64,000 nucleotides of DNA, from NCBI GenBank assembly GCA_021234155.1, contig JAJEKV010000009.1, positions 10,110,546 through 10,174,545 of the forward strand, in the 5' to 3' direction. The position numbers were made by a program, and so were the translations under genes. Below are positions 1 to 9,989 of the stretch, piece by piece. Under the pieces are notes generated by a model, which had not been told where the DNA came from, ran no database searches, and saw nothing but the letters and a program-made list of their open reading frames with translations. The DNA comes from Isoetes taiwanensis (taxonomy: Eukaryota > Streptophyta > Lycopodiopsida > Isoetales > Isoetaceae). Position 1 is the first letter of the stretch. Every line of letters begins with the position of its first letter.

Positions 1-660
1 TTGCGGGTTTGATCTATGAGGTCAAACATTCTCAATGGGTGAGCCCCATCGTCATTGCCCTTAAACACAATGGTAAGATCCGGCGTCAGGTGGACTATCG
101 GAAACTCAATCAGGCCACGCGGGCGTGATCATTTTCCACTTCCCTTCCGCACCCGAGGTTCGAAGAGGTGGTTGGACATGAGATGTACTCCTTCATGGAT
201 GGTTTTTCGGCTACAATCGGATCTCAATCAAAGAATCGATCAACTCAAGACTACCTTCACCACCCCTTAACCACACTTTTTGCCTACAAGGTGGTTCCTT
301 TTGGACTATCAAACTCTCCATCAACGTTTCAACGCATCATGCTCTCGGTTTTCATGATTTCATGAAGGAAAATCCCTTCTTGCAAATTTTTCAAGATGAC
401 TTCTCGCCCTCTGATTCCATGGCTGACCATTTGGATAAATTGGAACTTCGTCTTCCGTAAATGTCTTTGAGTCCGGCATTAGTCTCAATCTGAGAAATGC
501 ACCTTTTTCGTCACCTCGGGTGTTACGTTAGGCCCATGTTGTCGACCAAAGCGGGTATCACCCGCATCCCGCCAAAATCGGTTATGTGCTCAAGGCTCAT
601 GCACTAGCCAATATCAAGGAGACACGCTTCTTTCCCGGGTAAGGTCAATTATTACTCCAC
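1..660 (+). pseudogene. Ty3/gypsy reverse transcriptase domain, broken
   Basis: This is the reverse transcriptase part of a Ty3/gypsy retrotransposon polyprotein, which copies the element RNA into DNA. The window opens inside it. In successive frames I read HSQWVSPIV, VDYRKLNQAT, GHEMYSFMDGFS, then FAYKVVPFGLSNSPSTFQR near 280-340, and FQDDFS near 390-405, which is the catalytic YxDD box with altered flanking residues. A KVNYYSTFIPD stretch near 640-670 matches the end of the RT/connection region. The order is correct for plant gypsy elements, but the frame changes many times. Several breaks fall where a CAG or CTG would be expected, so part of the damage may be sequencing error. RNase H and integrase follow directly on the same strand. 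Confidence 0.85.
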
Positions 661-679
661 CTTCATACCGGACTAGCAG

Positions 680-1195
680 CCATTGCGAGATCCCATTCAT
701 AAACTCACGGGTGGCGAATCTACGGGCTTGGAATTCCCGGTGGATCTTTGCTTTCCAACAAATGAAGCTTTTGCTTACTCGGGCACCGTTCTTGTTCCTC
801 CTCAATGGGACAAGCCCTTTCATGTTCATGTTGATGTCTCGCGTTTGCTATTGGCGTTTGTTCTTTCTCAAGAATATGATGCATGGCCCGACAAACCAAA
901 TCGCTCGCCAAATGTAGAAAACTCAATTCTGGCGAAAGAACTATTCTCGCCCGCGGGCGTGAAGCTTTGGGTCTCATTTTTACGTGGTCCAACGCTTCCG
1001 TCATTACCTTTTAGGCAGTCAAATCAAGTTCTTTGTGGACCACCAAGCACTCCTCTATTTGATCAACAAGTCCACGCCCACGGGCGCATTGCTCGTTGGG
1101 TCCTTCTTCTCCAAGAATTTGCTCCTTTTGAAATCGTTCATAAAGCCGGCAAATCTCATGTCGTTCGGATTATCTTTCACGATCCACCGAGATGA
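680..1195 (+). pseudogene. Ty3/gypsy RNase H domain, broken
   Basis: This is the RNase H part of the same pol polyprotein; it degrades the RNA strand of the RNA-DNA hybrid. It begins with the connection segment (LREPIHKLTGG-like, then PPQWDKPFHVHVDVS near 790-840, where the VDVS aspartate is the first catalytic acid). It continues through FRHYLLGSQIKFFVDHQALLYLI near 995-1065, the classic TDHxxL-type motif in a second frame. It ends with RWVLLLQEFAPFEIVHKAGKSHV near 1095-1160, the usual end of the gypsy RNase H. At least three frame switches separate these blocks. Its position between RT and integrase identifies the Ty3/gypsy order, as opposed to Copia, where integrase precedes RT. Confidence 0.85.
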
Positions 1196-1439
1196 TCCCT
1201 CAACCGAGTCTCGACGCCTTTCACGATGCTCCGGCTCTTTTTTAGTCACGGCAACCCCACATTGGTTCCATGATTTTCAGCAGTACCTCTCACGGTGCTC
1301 TTCCACCGTAAGGCGAGGCGCTCTCTCACCCAGGCGACAATCCGTGCGCCATCAATTTCCTCAGAGGTCCGTGACTACACCATGGTTGCGGGACATCTCT
1401 ACAAAAAGGTAAGGACACCATCCTTCGACGCGTGTTCTA

Positions 1440-2590
1440 CCTCATGAAGTTCCGTGATATTGTTCGAGAAGCTCATCAAGGGCTCCGGTGGTGGTCATTT
1501 TCATGGTGACACCACAAAGACGCAAAAATCCTTCTCGCGGGTATTATTGGCCCACTCTTCAAAGATGCTCACGCCCGCCGCCAAGACGTGGCGACGCTTG
1601 CCCCGGTGGGGCGCCCACACGCCCGTGGCGCTCTTCCCTTGACGCCGGTCGCCACGCCACTTCCCTTCAAAGAAATGGGAATGGACTTTGTGGGACCTAT
1701 AGATCCTCTGCTAGCGGCACACCCGCGTGCGGCTTACATTCCCCGGTTCTCACCGACTCACGCTACCAAATGGGCGGAAGTTTGTGCACTTCCGCACAAC
1801 ACCGCAGCAAGCAACGGCTAGGGTCCTCTATCAACAAATTATCACGCGATTCGGCTGCCCCACCTGAGCTGGTCGGTGACCGTGGTGTCCATTTCATAAA
1901 TCATACTATCAAGGAGTCGACGGATTATCTCCCCGATACATCATCACAAGAGCACACCTTACTATCCTCAAGGTAATGGTTTGGCGTAAAGCACCAACAA
2001 AACTCGGTCACCATTCTCAAGAAAATTTGTGACGCTTCCCGCGACAGTTAGCGGACAAAACTTCCTATCGTTCTTTGGGCCTACAATACTTGTTTCAAGA
2101 TTGCTACCGGTCACACTCCTTTTAAATTGGTTTATGGTCGAAGCTCTCATGCCGTTTGAATACATCCTTCCAACACTCGCTTTTCAATCGGCTCTTGCTC
2201 ATAATCCACCTGGCCGCACTCAAAGAAAGGGTCTATCAATTAGAATGGGTTGGATGAACTTCGGCCGGATGCTTATATTCGTGTTCTCCATGGACAACAG
2301 TTGCAAAAATCTTTACATGACAAACGTCCAAGACAAAAACATTCAAAGAAGGCGATTTGGTTCTTCTTTATGATTCCGTGTACAAAAATTTTCCGGTAAA
2401 CTCAAGTTTCGTTGGCTTGGCCCTTATCAAATTGTTCAAGTGGTTAGACCAAGCGTTTTCCAACCTGGCGAGTTAGATGGCACTCCATTACCTACATTGG
2501 TTAATGGTTTTCGCCTCAAAACATTTCATCACACAGGCAAAATGAAAATCAACAAACGGTCTGATTCAAGATGCAAACACCACGTAAAGT
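1440..2590 (+). pseudogene. Ty3/gypsy integrase and pol C-terminus, broken
   Basis: This is the integrase that inserts the element DNA into the host chromosome. FKEMGMDFVGPID near 1666-1705 is the start of the catalytic core (first Asp). LVGDRGVHFIN near 1870-1905 carries the second Asp in the conserved DRGxxF setting. A later stretch in another frame (LPIVLWAYNT, then HTPFKLVYGRSSHAV near 2065-2155) is the end of the core. After this, FRWLGPYQIVQVV near 2410-2445 and VNGFRLKTFHHTGKM near 2500-2545 are typical of the gypsy integrase C-terminal chromodomain-like or GPY/F region (note the GPY). The frame is disrupted repeatedly. The reading ends about 2590. Confidence 0.85.
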
Positions 2591-3120
2591 GACTAGAAAG
2601 GCGGTATATTATATTATAGTGGAGATTTTTTTACAAAATGTGGGCGCAGCCCACCTATTTTTCGCTATGGGCACCGCCTATATATACAAAAACGGGCTCG
2701 AGAGCCCTATCTACTAAGTCCTAAGAGGAAAAACCCTCTACTCCCTGGTTGAGAGCAGAGGGTAATGTAAGGAGATGGTAGAGGTTACGCCAGATCCCAG
2801 CCAAGGTGCGTAACCACCTCCATCACGCTGGTCTTCGGCCTGGGATGTTCAGCCATCCCGGCACACCAGCCGTCCATTCAATGCCACGCGGTTGTGGCGG
2901 CGCCCGAAGATCCGCACAATTCATCTTGCATGTAACCCACTCGACGGTTAAGTGGGCATAGTGCGCCTTCGTTCAAGCCGGCCAGGCGGCCATCTTGGCG
3001 CCATCGGATGCCTTCGTTCCTCCCGGTTCGCCTTATATAGCCAATCGAGGAACTCCTTGTTGGCGATGGAACCAATCACACAAATCGCCAACGTGTTTGC
3101 AATGCAAGGTTTGTTTCTAA
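2591..3120 (+). other. Spacer after pol, with TATA-like site
   Basis: No coding region is supported here. There is a short near-palindrome (GGGCGCAGCCC) near 2641-2652, a TATA-like run near 2679-2690 (CTATATATAC) and purine-rich patches. It may be an internal promoter or a degraded LTR fragment lying between pol and the extra 3' reading region. Confidence 0.4.
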
Positions 3121-6100
3121 AATGAGAATCTTTTCTCCCGCCGCATATCTAGCCATGGTACCTTCTCGACACATTCCTTTTAATGATATCCCACCGAAGT
3201 TGCCCGGCATTGAATGCCATTCCTTCTTTTCACGCCCCGAACATTAATGTGTGTCCTTTGCCACCTGTCACATCCGATCCTTCTTTCACGCCTCATCCTC
3301 ACCGTTCATTGCTTCTCCCTTTACGTTTTTGGGACTTAGCCAAATTTTTGCCTCTCAATACCCTTCTTGGCATCTTTTGACATCCGCACCATCAACGGTT
3401 CGAGTTTAAGCCCTCTTCATACCTCTTAGCCTCGGTTATTAGCCCCCTAAAACCTTTTCGTTCTTCTGCGCCTTTGTCCTCCGTGCTTTCGACTTTAGTC
3501 CTCCGCCTTTGGAATCACTCTTCATTTTGGCAAATCGTTACCATGGCTGCCCCAAGATTTTCTACACTTCAAGCTACTTTGCTCCCAAGGATCCGGCTCT
3601 TTTTGCATCACATCTTTCTTGGCGCCCACTTTACGTGAAGCCCTTGTTGGCCCAAATAAAAAGAATTTGAGAACGACACAAGCTTTACGAATTCTCTCAA
3701 ATGGAACTTAAAACGGCTCCAAATCGACCCGGTTGAAGCGGTTCATCGCCAATATCGTTAACGGCCCGCAAGGCTACACCAGCGTAATTCGATGGCACCA
3801 CCATTTATTTGACTCAACATTTGATTTCTGAGGTATTTCATATTCCCTTGCACACCCCTTGTGTATCATGAATTGCGCTATACGGGATCTCGATGTCCGC
3901 GAGTTTGGTGCACACGCTTATCATGCCAATGTCCATCGTCGACCAATATCGACAAGCCTCACGAAACCTTTGTTAAATTTACGTGGCGCAAGTTCCTTGG
4001 GTATTCTATCAAGAACACCCATATCAATAAGCCTTTCTATAACCTTGGTCCTCATCAAGCTACACACTCCAAACACCATATAGATTGGCCCCAAATGATG
4101 TTCTATCGTCTTCTCCAAGAAATGGACCGCCTTAGGGGTACCACTTCCATTTCTCGAAGTTTACGTGGGAGGCCACTTTCAAGCCCTCATCCGTCATTAC
4201 TTCCCTCCCACACCACCAAATTCTCATAATTCCACTCAGCGCTCCCTTCCAATAACCCACCAAGCTGGCACTTCACGCCCGTCTTCCCCTGGTCATGTCC
4301 ACAGTCCGCACACCCATGTCACTGTCTCCTCCTCCGCTACACCATCCGGTTCACACCATTTTTCCCAAACATCACAAACCGGGGCAGCGGTAGGCTCCAC
4401 CACCACAACACCCTCGTCGGGTTGTTGTATCGAGATCGCCAGGATGCTCAAGCCGCTGCTCTCAAGTTACAAGAATCCCAAGACGCTCTTATGAGCGGGG
4501 TTCAACGGGCACTAGAAGCCTCTGATGCGGTACACCAGGACCTTCAAGCTGCCACTGCCCAAGTTGCAACTTTGGAGGCCAAACTTCAAGACAAGCATGA
4601 AGCTCTCTTACAAGCTCATGCGGATCTCAAAGTGCACAAGCTCAAGTCAGCCAACTTGCGATCAACAGCTCAGCTCAATCAGAAATTCGGACTCTATTGG
4701 AACACAACAAGTCCAAAGCGGCTCTCCCGAGTACCAAGGACCTTGAGATATTGCTAAGCTCAACGCCTTGTACTCAGAACTTTGTGAAAATTTCAGCACT
4801 CAAGTTCAAAACCTTACGAGCGGGGACGCTCAAATCGCCTCCTTGATGGCTCAGGCTTTCTACCGACCTCTCGGCTCACCTCTCTTCAAGATCAGCTTAC
4901 GGAGGTGCGAAAAGCGAGATCTTTGGATGATGCGGAGATTGCCGTGGTTCGTCTCAATACTCGGAAATCCTCCTCCCGTGTCAACACTTCTCGAACGGGT
5001 CCGTGACCCGATCCACGCATCTTTGCTTTCGAAAGGGACAACCGGATCCGTGATCTTGAACAACAAATGCAGCGAAGCTATTCGATCTGGCGATGAGGCT
5101 CAAGCAAAACTTGACGCCCATACCGCCATTCTTAACGTAATGCCGTTGACTTCCCAGCCTCCTTCCTCGCTATCACGATTATGTGGTTGCTCGGACGCCA
5201 CCTCTTCCTTTTCGGGTGGCATGCGCGCGGATGGACTGTGGATATTCCCCGGCGGTCACCATTTTCTTCGGTTGGCGGAACTCTCCATTGAAGACAAAGG
5301 GTTGTCTTTGTGCCCTTGTGGTCTTTGATCTCATACAATCGTGCCGATCCGGACTTTATCACCTTCGAGTGGTTCAGCCCATGGCTTACATATTTCATGA
5401 TTTCTATCCGGGTGATACACAGAACACTTTGGAAATGGGCCACGCCAACTTTTTTCGGGGTGACCCCAATGTGCAATGGGTGCTTCAGGATAACAATCCA
5501 TATCTTGCGGATCCCGCCGGACCCAAACTCTTCATCGAGTACATGCCCGAGCTTGCCAATCATTTATCTCTCGGCAAGCGGGCGCCAACAACAAATCGAA
5601 GTATCTAGGACATCCCGGATCTTCCCTATGCACAAATTTATATGCGACACCTCGCCCGGTTACAATCGATTACAAGCTCGTTGGATAGCAAGACGGTCCC
5701 CACGGGATGGGATAGCCCTCCGTCAACTCTCAACTCTGCTTCTCTTTGGGATCGTTGGTGTCGGGCTCTTGATCCGGATCTTGTCGATCAATTCGGGGAG
5801 ACGCTCGGCAACCCACGCCCACGGGCATGGTTCCTTCTCCCTATGCTTCCCCTCAGGCGTACCTCCGCCCCCTGTTTCTGACTTCGATTGGCGCCTTCCT
5901 TTTTGGACCAAGGTCATGGATGGTCATGCGGGATGGACACCACCTCGGATCTCGGCGGATCTCGGTGGGATCCACGTTTTGTTCGGCCGCTCACATTGGG
6001 AAGAAGGTGCCACTCGACACCACCACCACGAATTGGATCTACATTGCTAATGGCGTGGTTGGCAAAACGCCGGATGATCGCTTCATGGTCTTGACACCTT

Positions 6101-6510
6101 CTTGCAGCATGCCACCACCTCACCTGATCCTTCAGTCCATCTTCAAGCAGGATTTTGTGCTGCCCTCAAATGCATTTTGCTAAGCTCCCTAAATCGGCAG
6201 CGCCCCATTTTTCACTGCAATCCAAATGCCAGTGTCAGTGCCTTTGGCCTCCAGACCTGTCTCCTCATGGAATGTCAGTACATTTCTTCAGACGCCCACG
6301 CTGCCCTTGAAGACATGGTACGCTCTCGCTTTCTTATTGATGCAGATCCTGCCCTTGGCCAAAACACTCCTCTTGCTCTTCAAACACGCCAGGATCTCAT
6401 TAGCCAGTACCATAATGGTGCCCGTCCTCACTCCCGTGAGGATCACTTTCAGACAGATGGCTTCCCGCCCTCAGAAACACTTCCTCCTTTTCTTCACTCT
6501 GAGTGTCGTT
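3121..6510 (+). pseudogene. Putative extra 3' reading region of the gypsy element
   Basis: This is a long, frameshifted plus-strand coding-like region between pol and the 3' LTR. I do not recognise its product. Two parts look protein-like. One is a strong coiled coil near 4480-4700 (ALEASDAVHQDLQAATAQVA, then further heptads rich in Leu, Ala and Lys). The other is a block near 5390-5605 (FHDFYPGDTQNTLEMGHANF and following). Near 6285-6480 there is a further open stretch ending just before the polypurine tract. Plant Tat/Ogre and Athila lineages are known to carry additional open reading frames at this position, sometimes called env-like, so that is the best explanation from context. Similarity to a known env or gag was not visible to me. 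It could instead be a second nested element. Confidence 0.4.
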
Positions 6511-6523
6511 TGGTGGGGGGGAG
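6511..6523 (+). promoter_or_regulatory. Polypurine tract of the LTR element
   Basis: TGGTGGGGGGGAG lies immediately before a TGTTAG. This is the arrangement expected for the plus-strand primer (polypurine tract) directly upstream of a 3' LTR. Confidence 0.75.
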
Positions 6524-7070
6524 TGTTAGTCCTGTGCCTCCTGGTACAGGACTATTCATGCATACGACAGACCAGGTCAAGCTCAAGGATCCTCAGTCAG
6601 CCACGGGTCAGCCATCCAAGGCTCCGCAGAAGACCAAGCAGCAGACCACGCAGTCAAAGCCTTTGGCCGTCAACAAGAGGCGCCGCTCAGACAAGTGATC
6701 TACCCACACCGCCCAGCGTCGGCGTCGGCGTGATTCTAGGCACTTCAAGAGGCACCGCCAACATTCCTGCAAATCAGGCCTCCTTCCAGGAGTCGGCACC
6801 GAGATCAGTCAGAGTGTCTATATTGGGCCCAAGGCCATTGTACTATATATATGAGTAGAGCTAGCACATGAGTTTTTTAGATGAGTTTTGAGTCTTGTCT
6901 CCTTTCAGTTTTCTCTCCATTGCGAGAGCTCATGTATGTTCATCATTGATATCAAGGAAGCTTATCATCTTTCTCTCATTTGTTCTGTTTTCTTCTTCTT
7001 CTTCTCTTCTTGCAAATCCCGCGTGACATAGTCCCCCGGACTCTCCTGTTAGATCCACGGGTCCTCACAG
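6524..7070 (+). mobile_element. 3' LTR of the Ty3/gypsy element
   Basis: It starts with TGTTAG directly after the polypurine tract. It holds a TATA box (CTATATATATGAG near 6843-6855) and a pyrimidine-rich stretch near 6985-7010, as expected for U3-R-U5. The right end is uncertain. Candidate CA ends are near 7028 and 7069, and coding sequence of a host-like gene is open from about 7090, so the LTR must end before that. The 5' LTR is outside the window, so no LTR pair can be compared for insertion age. Confidence 0.65.
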
Positions 7071-7079
7071 AGGGCTGTC

Positions 7080-7853
7080 TTCCAGGAGTTCCCGAACCCA
7101 GACCCCAAACACTGATAATTCTGATGGAGAGTTCAAAGAGAAGAAAACGGACCTTATTATACCTGGAAGTGATTGTGCATCATCTCCAGCCATCAAGAGA
7201 ATCAGGTTGTCTAAAAAACTATTGATCTTTGATTTCAATGGTGTGCTTGGAAAATTCTACGAGCAAACTAGTAGGAATGTCATACCAAGGGTGGATCCAC
7301 CACTAGAACTTTTGATGTTTTCCAAAACAAAGATGGTGGTATTCAGGAAAGGTTTATTCGAGTTTCTTGGCTGGTGTATAAACCAGTTTGACATTGCAAT
7401 ATGGGCTGATTTTGATGGTACCATCTTGAACCTGATAACTAAAAAGTTCTTTCCATAAGATATAAGGAGTGCATTAATATTCCAGTGGGGTCTAAAGGAA
7501 CTCACTAGAGCATGCACTAAAGTTAATAAAATCAATATTAACTTCAAGATTCCAGAGAAAGTGTACAATCACAAACCTCTTGCAGGATCATATAAAGTGG
7601 TCGATACACTCTTGGTTGATGACAATATGTACAAAGGTTACAAAAATGCCTGACACACTATAGTCACTCCTATCACCTTCAATCCTGAGCAAGGTGATCG
7701 AGACTATTTTATCAAAGTTTTGAAGCCATGGTTGTTGGGCCTTTCTTCTGCTGATAGTATTGCTACATATGTACAACATCATCCAATAGAAAATTGGTTG
7801 GATGATATCTCTGAAAAATTTATTGTGGCTATGAAGAAGAAGAACAAGATTTG
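7080..7853 (+). pseudogene. FCP1/SCP1-like HAD phosphatase pseudogene
   Basis: This is related to the FCP1/NIF-type HAD phosphatases (small C-terminal-domain phosphatases). An open frame from about 7095 leads into KKLLIFDFNGVLGKF near 7210-7255. The expected DxDxT nucleophile motif reads DFNGV, so the second Asp is Asn, as in some plant HAD-like relatives with a DxNG motif. IAIWADFDG near 7395-7420 matches the strand after the cap. LLVDDNMYKGYKNA near 7610-7650 is the third motif with its DD pair. The tail near 7672-7850 (FNPEQGDRDYF, then KVLKPWLLGLSS) fits the family end. Disabling changes are a TAA near 7456 with a frame switch and an in-frame TGA near 7651. The LTR of a gypsy element abuts its 5' side. 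Activity is unlikely with Asn in motif I plus two stops. Confidence 0.7.
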
Positions 7854-8014
7854 ATTATTATTAGAATCTATAAACTATTTTAGATCTAATTTGTTACAAA
7901 ACATTGTGTAAGATATCTGAAATCTACTTTGAAATCTAAATGTGTTAAAACTACATTTCCCTTTGTGAATTTTGCATTTATTTCCTTGGATTGTATTATT
8001 TACCTTAATAACAG

Positions 8015-8848
8015 ATTGAGAAAGAGGAGTAGATCCCTAGTAGAATTGCTCGACAACTTTCTACCCATGGTGTATTGCGCCGAGTCCAACCCAATCACTA
8101 TAACGAGCACAGAAGTAGACATTCTGGACAATGAGACATGGTGGCTTAATAATATGATCATTGATCTGTTCATGAGGTAAATTGTTGCATACCCAGGATT
8201 GTACTTTCTGTTGTGACCTTTTTATAGCATGGTGTATTTTGCTTAGAAATGAGTGGCTACATTTGGATGAGGAACGAAGAAAACAAGTATACATATGTCA
8301 TGCACTAACATATGGATATATAAAAATGAAAAAAAAAAACTTGTTATATCCAAATTGTTGCTGGGATTGGATATGGACCATTGTGCATGTTTGATTATTC
8401 CTATGTGCCATATGAATCATTGGACTGCAGCTGTGATATTGGGTCTTTTAGCCCCTAGCAATTACACTTATCCAGTTATATTGCACTTTGATAGCCTTGG
8501 TTTGTCAAAGGTATGATTGGACACCTATCAGCAGGCAAGTGGTCAATTTGTGAATTCAAACGTAAACTTATTTTGATTATATATGAATTGACTTTCCTCT
8601 CTTATGACAGGCTAATAGAAGCTTTGGCCAAGCTTTCCCCACGAGCAGCCCAATTCAAAGAGAATTTGCGGTGGTGCCATCTTAGCCCTCATCCTCTCCA
8701 ATCAGATGGTTATTCATGTGGATTGTATATTTGTATGTTTGCTAAAATCATCATGGAGGAAGATGCTGCCATACAGAAAAGCACGATTTCATTAATTGGA
8801 GAAAATAAGCCCATTTTGAGAATTTTAAGCACACCTAATTTGCTCTAG
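8015..8848 (+). CDS. Ulp1-like SUMO protease (C48 peptidase), with introns
   Basis: This is a cysteine protease of the Ulp1/SENP family, which removes SUMO or related modifiers. Exon 1 is about 8015-8176 and contains VDILDNETWWLNNMIIDLF, matching the family DxxxLxxxxWLNDxxI motif. Intron 1 is 8177-8246 (70 nt); splicing there gives a smooth join into RNEWLHLDEERRKQVYIC. Exon 2 runs to 8510 and has the catalytic His in NHWTAAVI (near 8415) and the catalytic Asp in HFDSLG (near 8483). Intron 2 is 8511-8610. Exon 3 ends at the stop at 8848 and has the catalytic Cys at 8717-8719 in QSDGYSCGLY. All three catalytic residues plus the oxyanion Gln are present. One frame change falls on a run of A near 8328-8338 and could be a homopolymer error. 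Ulp1 genes are often carried by plant Mutator-like and other transposons, so a mobile origin is possible. Confidence 0.7.
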
Positions 8849-8887
8849 CACGAATACTTTCACCTACTTCTCGAGCACAAGAAACAT

Positions 8888-8946
8888 GAGGTAATTAACA
8901 TACACATATACATACAAATACACATATACATACACATACACATATA
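8888..8946. repeat. CATACA/CACATA microsatellite
   Basis: This is an alternating run of ACATAC/ACACAT units, directly downstream of the Ulp1-like gene. No coding sense was seen. Confidence 0.85.
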
Positions 8947-8954
8947 CTCGTAGA

Positions 8955-9300
8955 AGCTCAATAATGGCCCTACATTGTACACCAATAATTCACATCAATA
9001 ATTTAACTTCACTATAAAAACGGCTTGACGAGGGGGTAGAGGCCATTCATCTTCCATGGCTTCCTCGATGCCCCTTCCAGAGCACATCCGCTCTTTCAAG
9101 TGTTACTTGAGCTACAACGATCCGGGCGAATCGCTTAGAAATGGCGTTAAGCTTGATCCATGGCTCTTATCTAAAGCCGATGGACACCGCTAGTGCTTGC
9201 GGGGAAGCTCACTCGTGTTAAAGTCCACATTTACTGGCTTCCTGATCAGGAGATCTATGAGCTGAATGCCATCACGAGCTTTGATGTTGATGACGAGTGA
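8955..9300 (+). pseudogene. Small unidentified gene, tandem copy 1
   Basis: This is a short gene with its own promoter-like sequence. CTATAAAAACGG near 9013-9024 is a TATA box, and about 45 bases later comes an ATG (9056) opening MASSMPLPEHIRSFKCYLSY and continuing to KLDPWLLSKAD. A frame break near 9180-9200 follows. After it, LTRVKVHIYWLPDQEIYEL runs to an acidic end FDVDDE and a TGA near 9299. I do not recognise the family. The same architecture (TATA, ATG, HI..KC..S...D...LDP, then WLP, then an acidic end plus stop) is repeated in the copy at 9485-9830, which supports a real ancestral gene of roughly 80 codons. The frame break could be a sequencing error. Confidence 0.45.
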
Positions 9301-9484
9301 ATCAGCACCTGCTAATAATGTAATAATGACATGGGTACCTAATAACTAAGTAAGGATATAATAGCATTCTCGATTAAGGATGTAATATCAATGCATCTTA
9401 ACCGAGTATATTGTAACATGTTTTCAAACATACGATACTAGTATGAAATAAGTATTATTCTTGTGCGTATACAACGATGATACA

Positions 9485-9832
9485 TCGCTCAATAATGGTG
9501 AACTCTACCCCAATAATTCACCTCAATCATTCCACTTCACTATAAAAGCTTCTCGGTTCGGGGCTACATTTCATTCATCCCCCATGGATTTCTCCTTCTT
9601 GATTCACCACATTGAGGCGATCAAGTGCTCAATGAGCCACGCAGATCTTGTTGGTTGCCTTGACGGGCATCTTCTTCTTGATCCCTACACCGAAGAAAAG
9701 CTTTAGGCGCCGAGATTCATTGCCTCACCAATTAGGTGTTATGATCCATCTGATTTGGCTTCCCGAAATGCATGAGCTATGAGATATCGGGGATCACTAC
9801 TACAAATCCTGAAGATGAATGAATCACCTGTT
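9485..9832 (+). pseudogene. Small unidentified gene, tandem copy 2
   Basis: This is a diverged copy of the unit at 8955-9300. The promoter block is shared: CTCAATAATGG, then AATAATTCAC, then CACTATAAAAGC near 9537-9549. The ATG at 9583 opens MDFSFLIHHIEAIKCSMSHA, and the frame runs to a TAG near 9704. The alignable pattern is HI-x-x-(F/I)-KC-x-(L/M)-S and later LDP. Beyond the stop, WLPEMHEL and an acidic PEDE followed by TGA near 9820 mirror the end of copy 1, so this copy also looks frameshifted. No function can be assigned. Confidence 0.45.
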
Positions 9833-9989
9833 TGGCATTGTATAGTGTAAGAGCTCTTGTGTTGAGATGAAAAACACAAAGCCTAATGAATAATAACTAG
9901 TCTATTGTAAGGTGCATGTCATGTATGATATAGTAATTATGTAAAAGAGCATTGCATACCTCAAGAGTTCTCATCCTCGTCGTTAGCTT

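Noticed and set aside
5723-6123. Minus-strand open frames within the retrotransposon
   Set aside because: They are antisense to the plus-strand coding-like region and show no family features.
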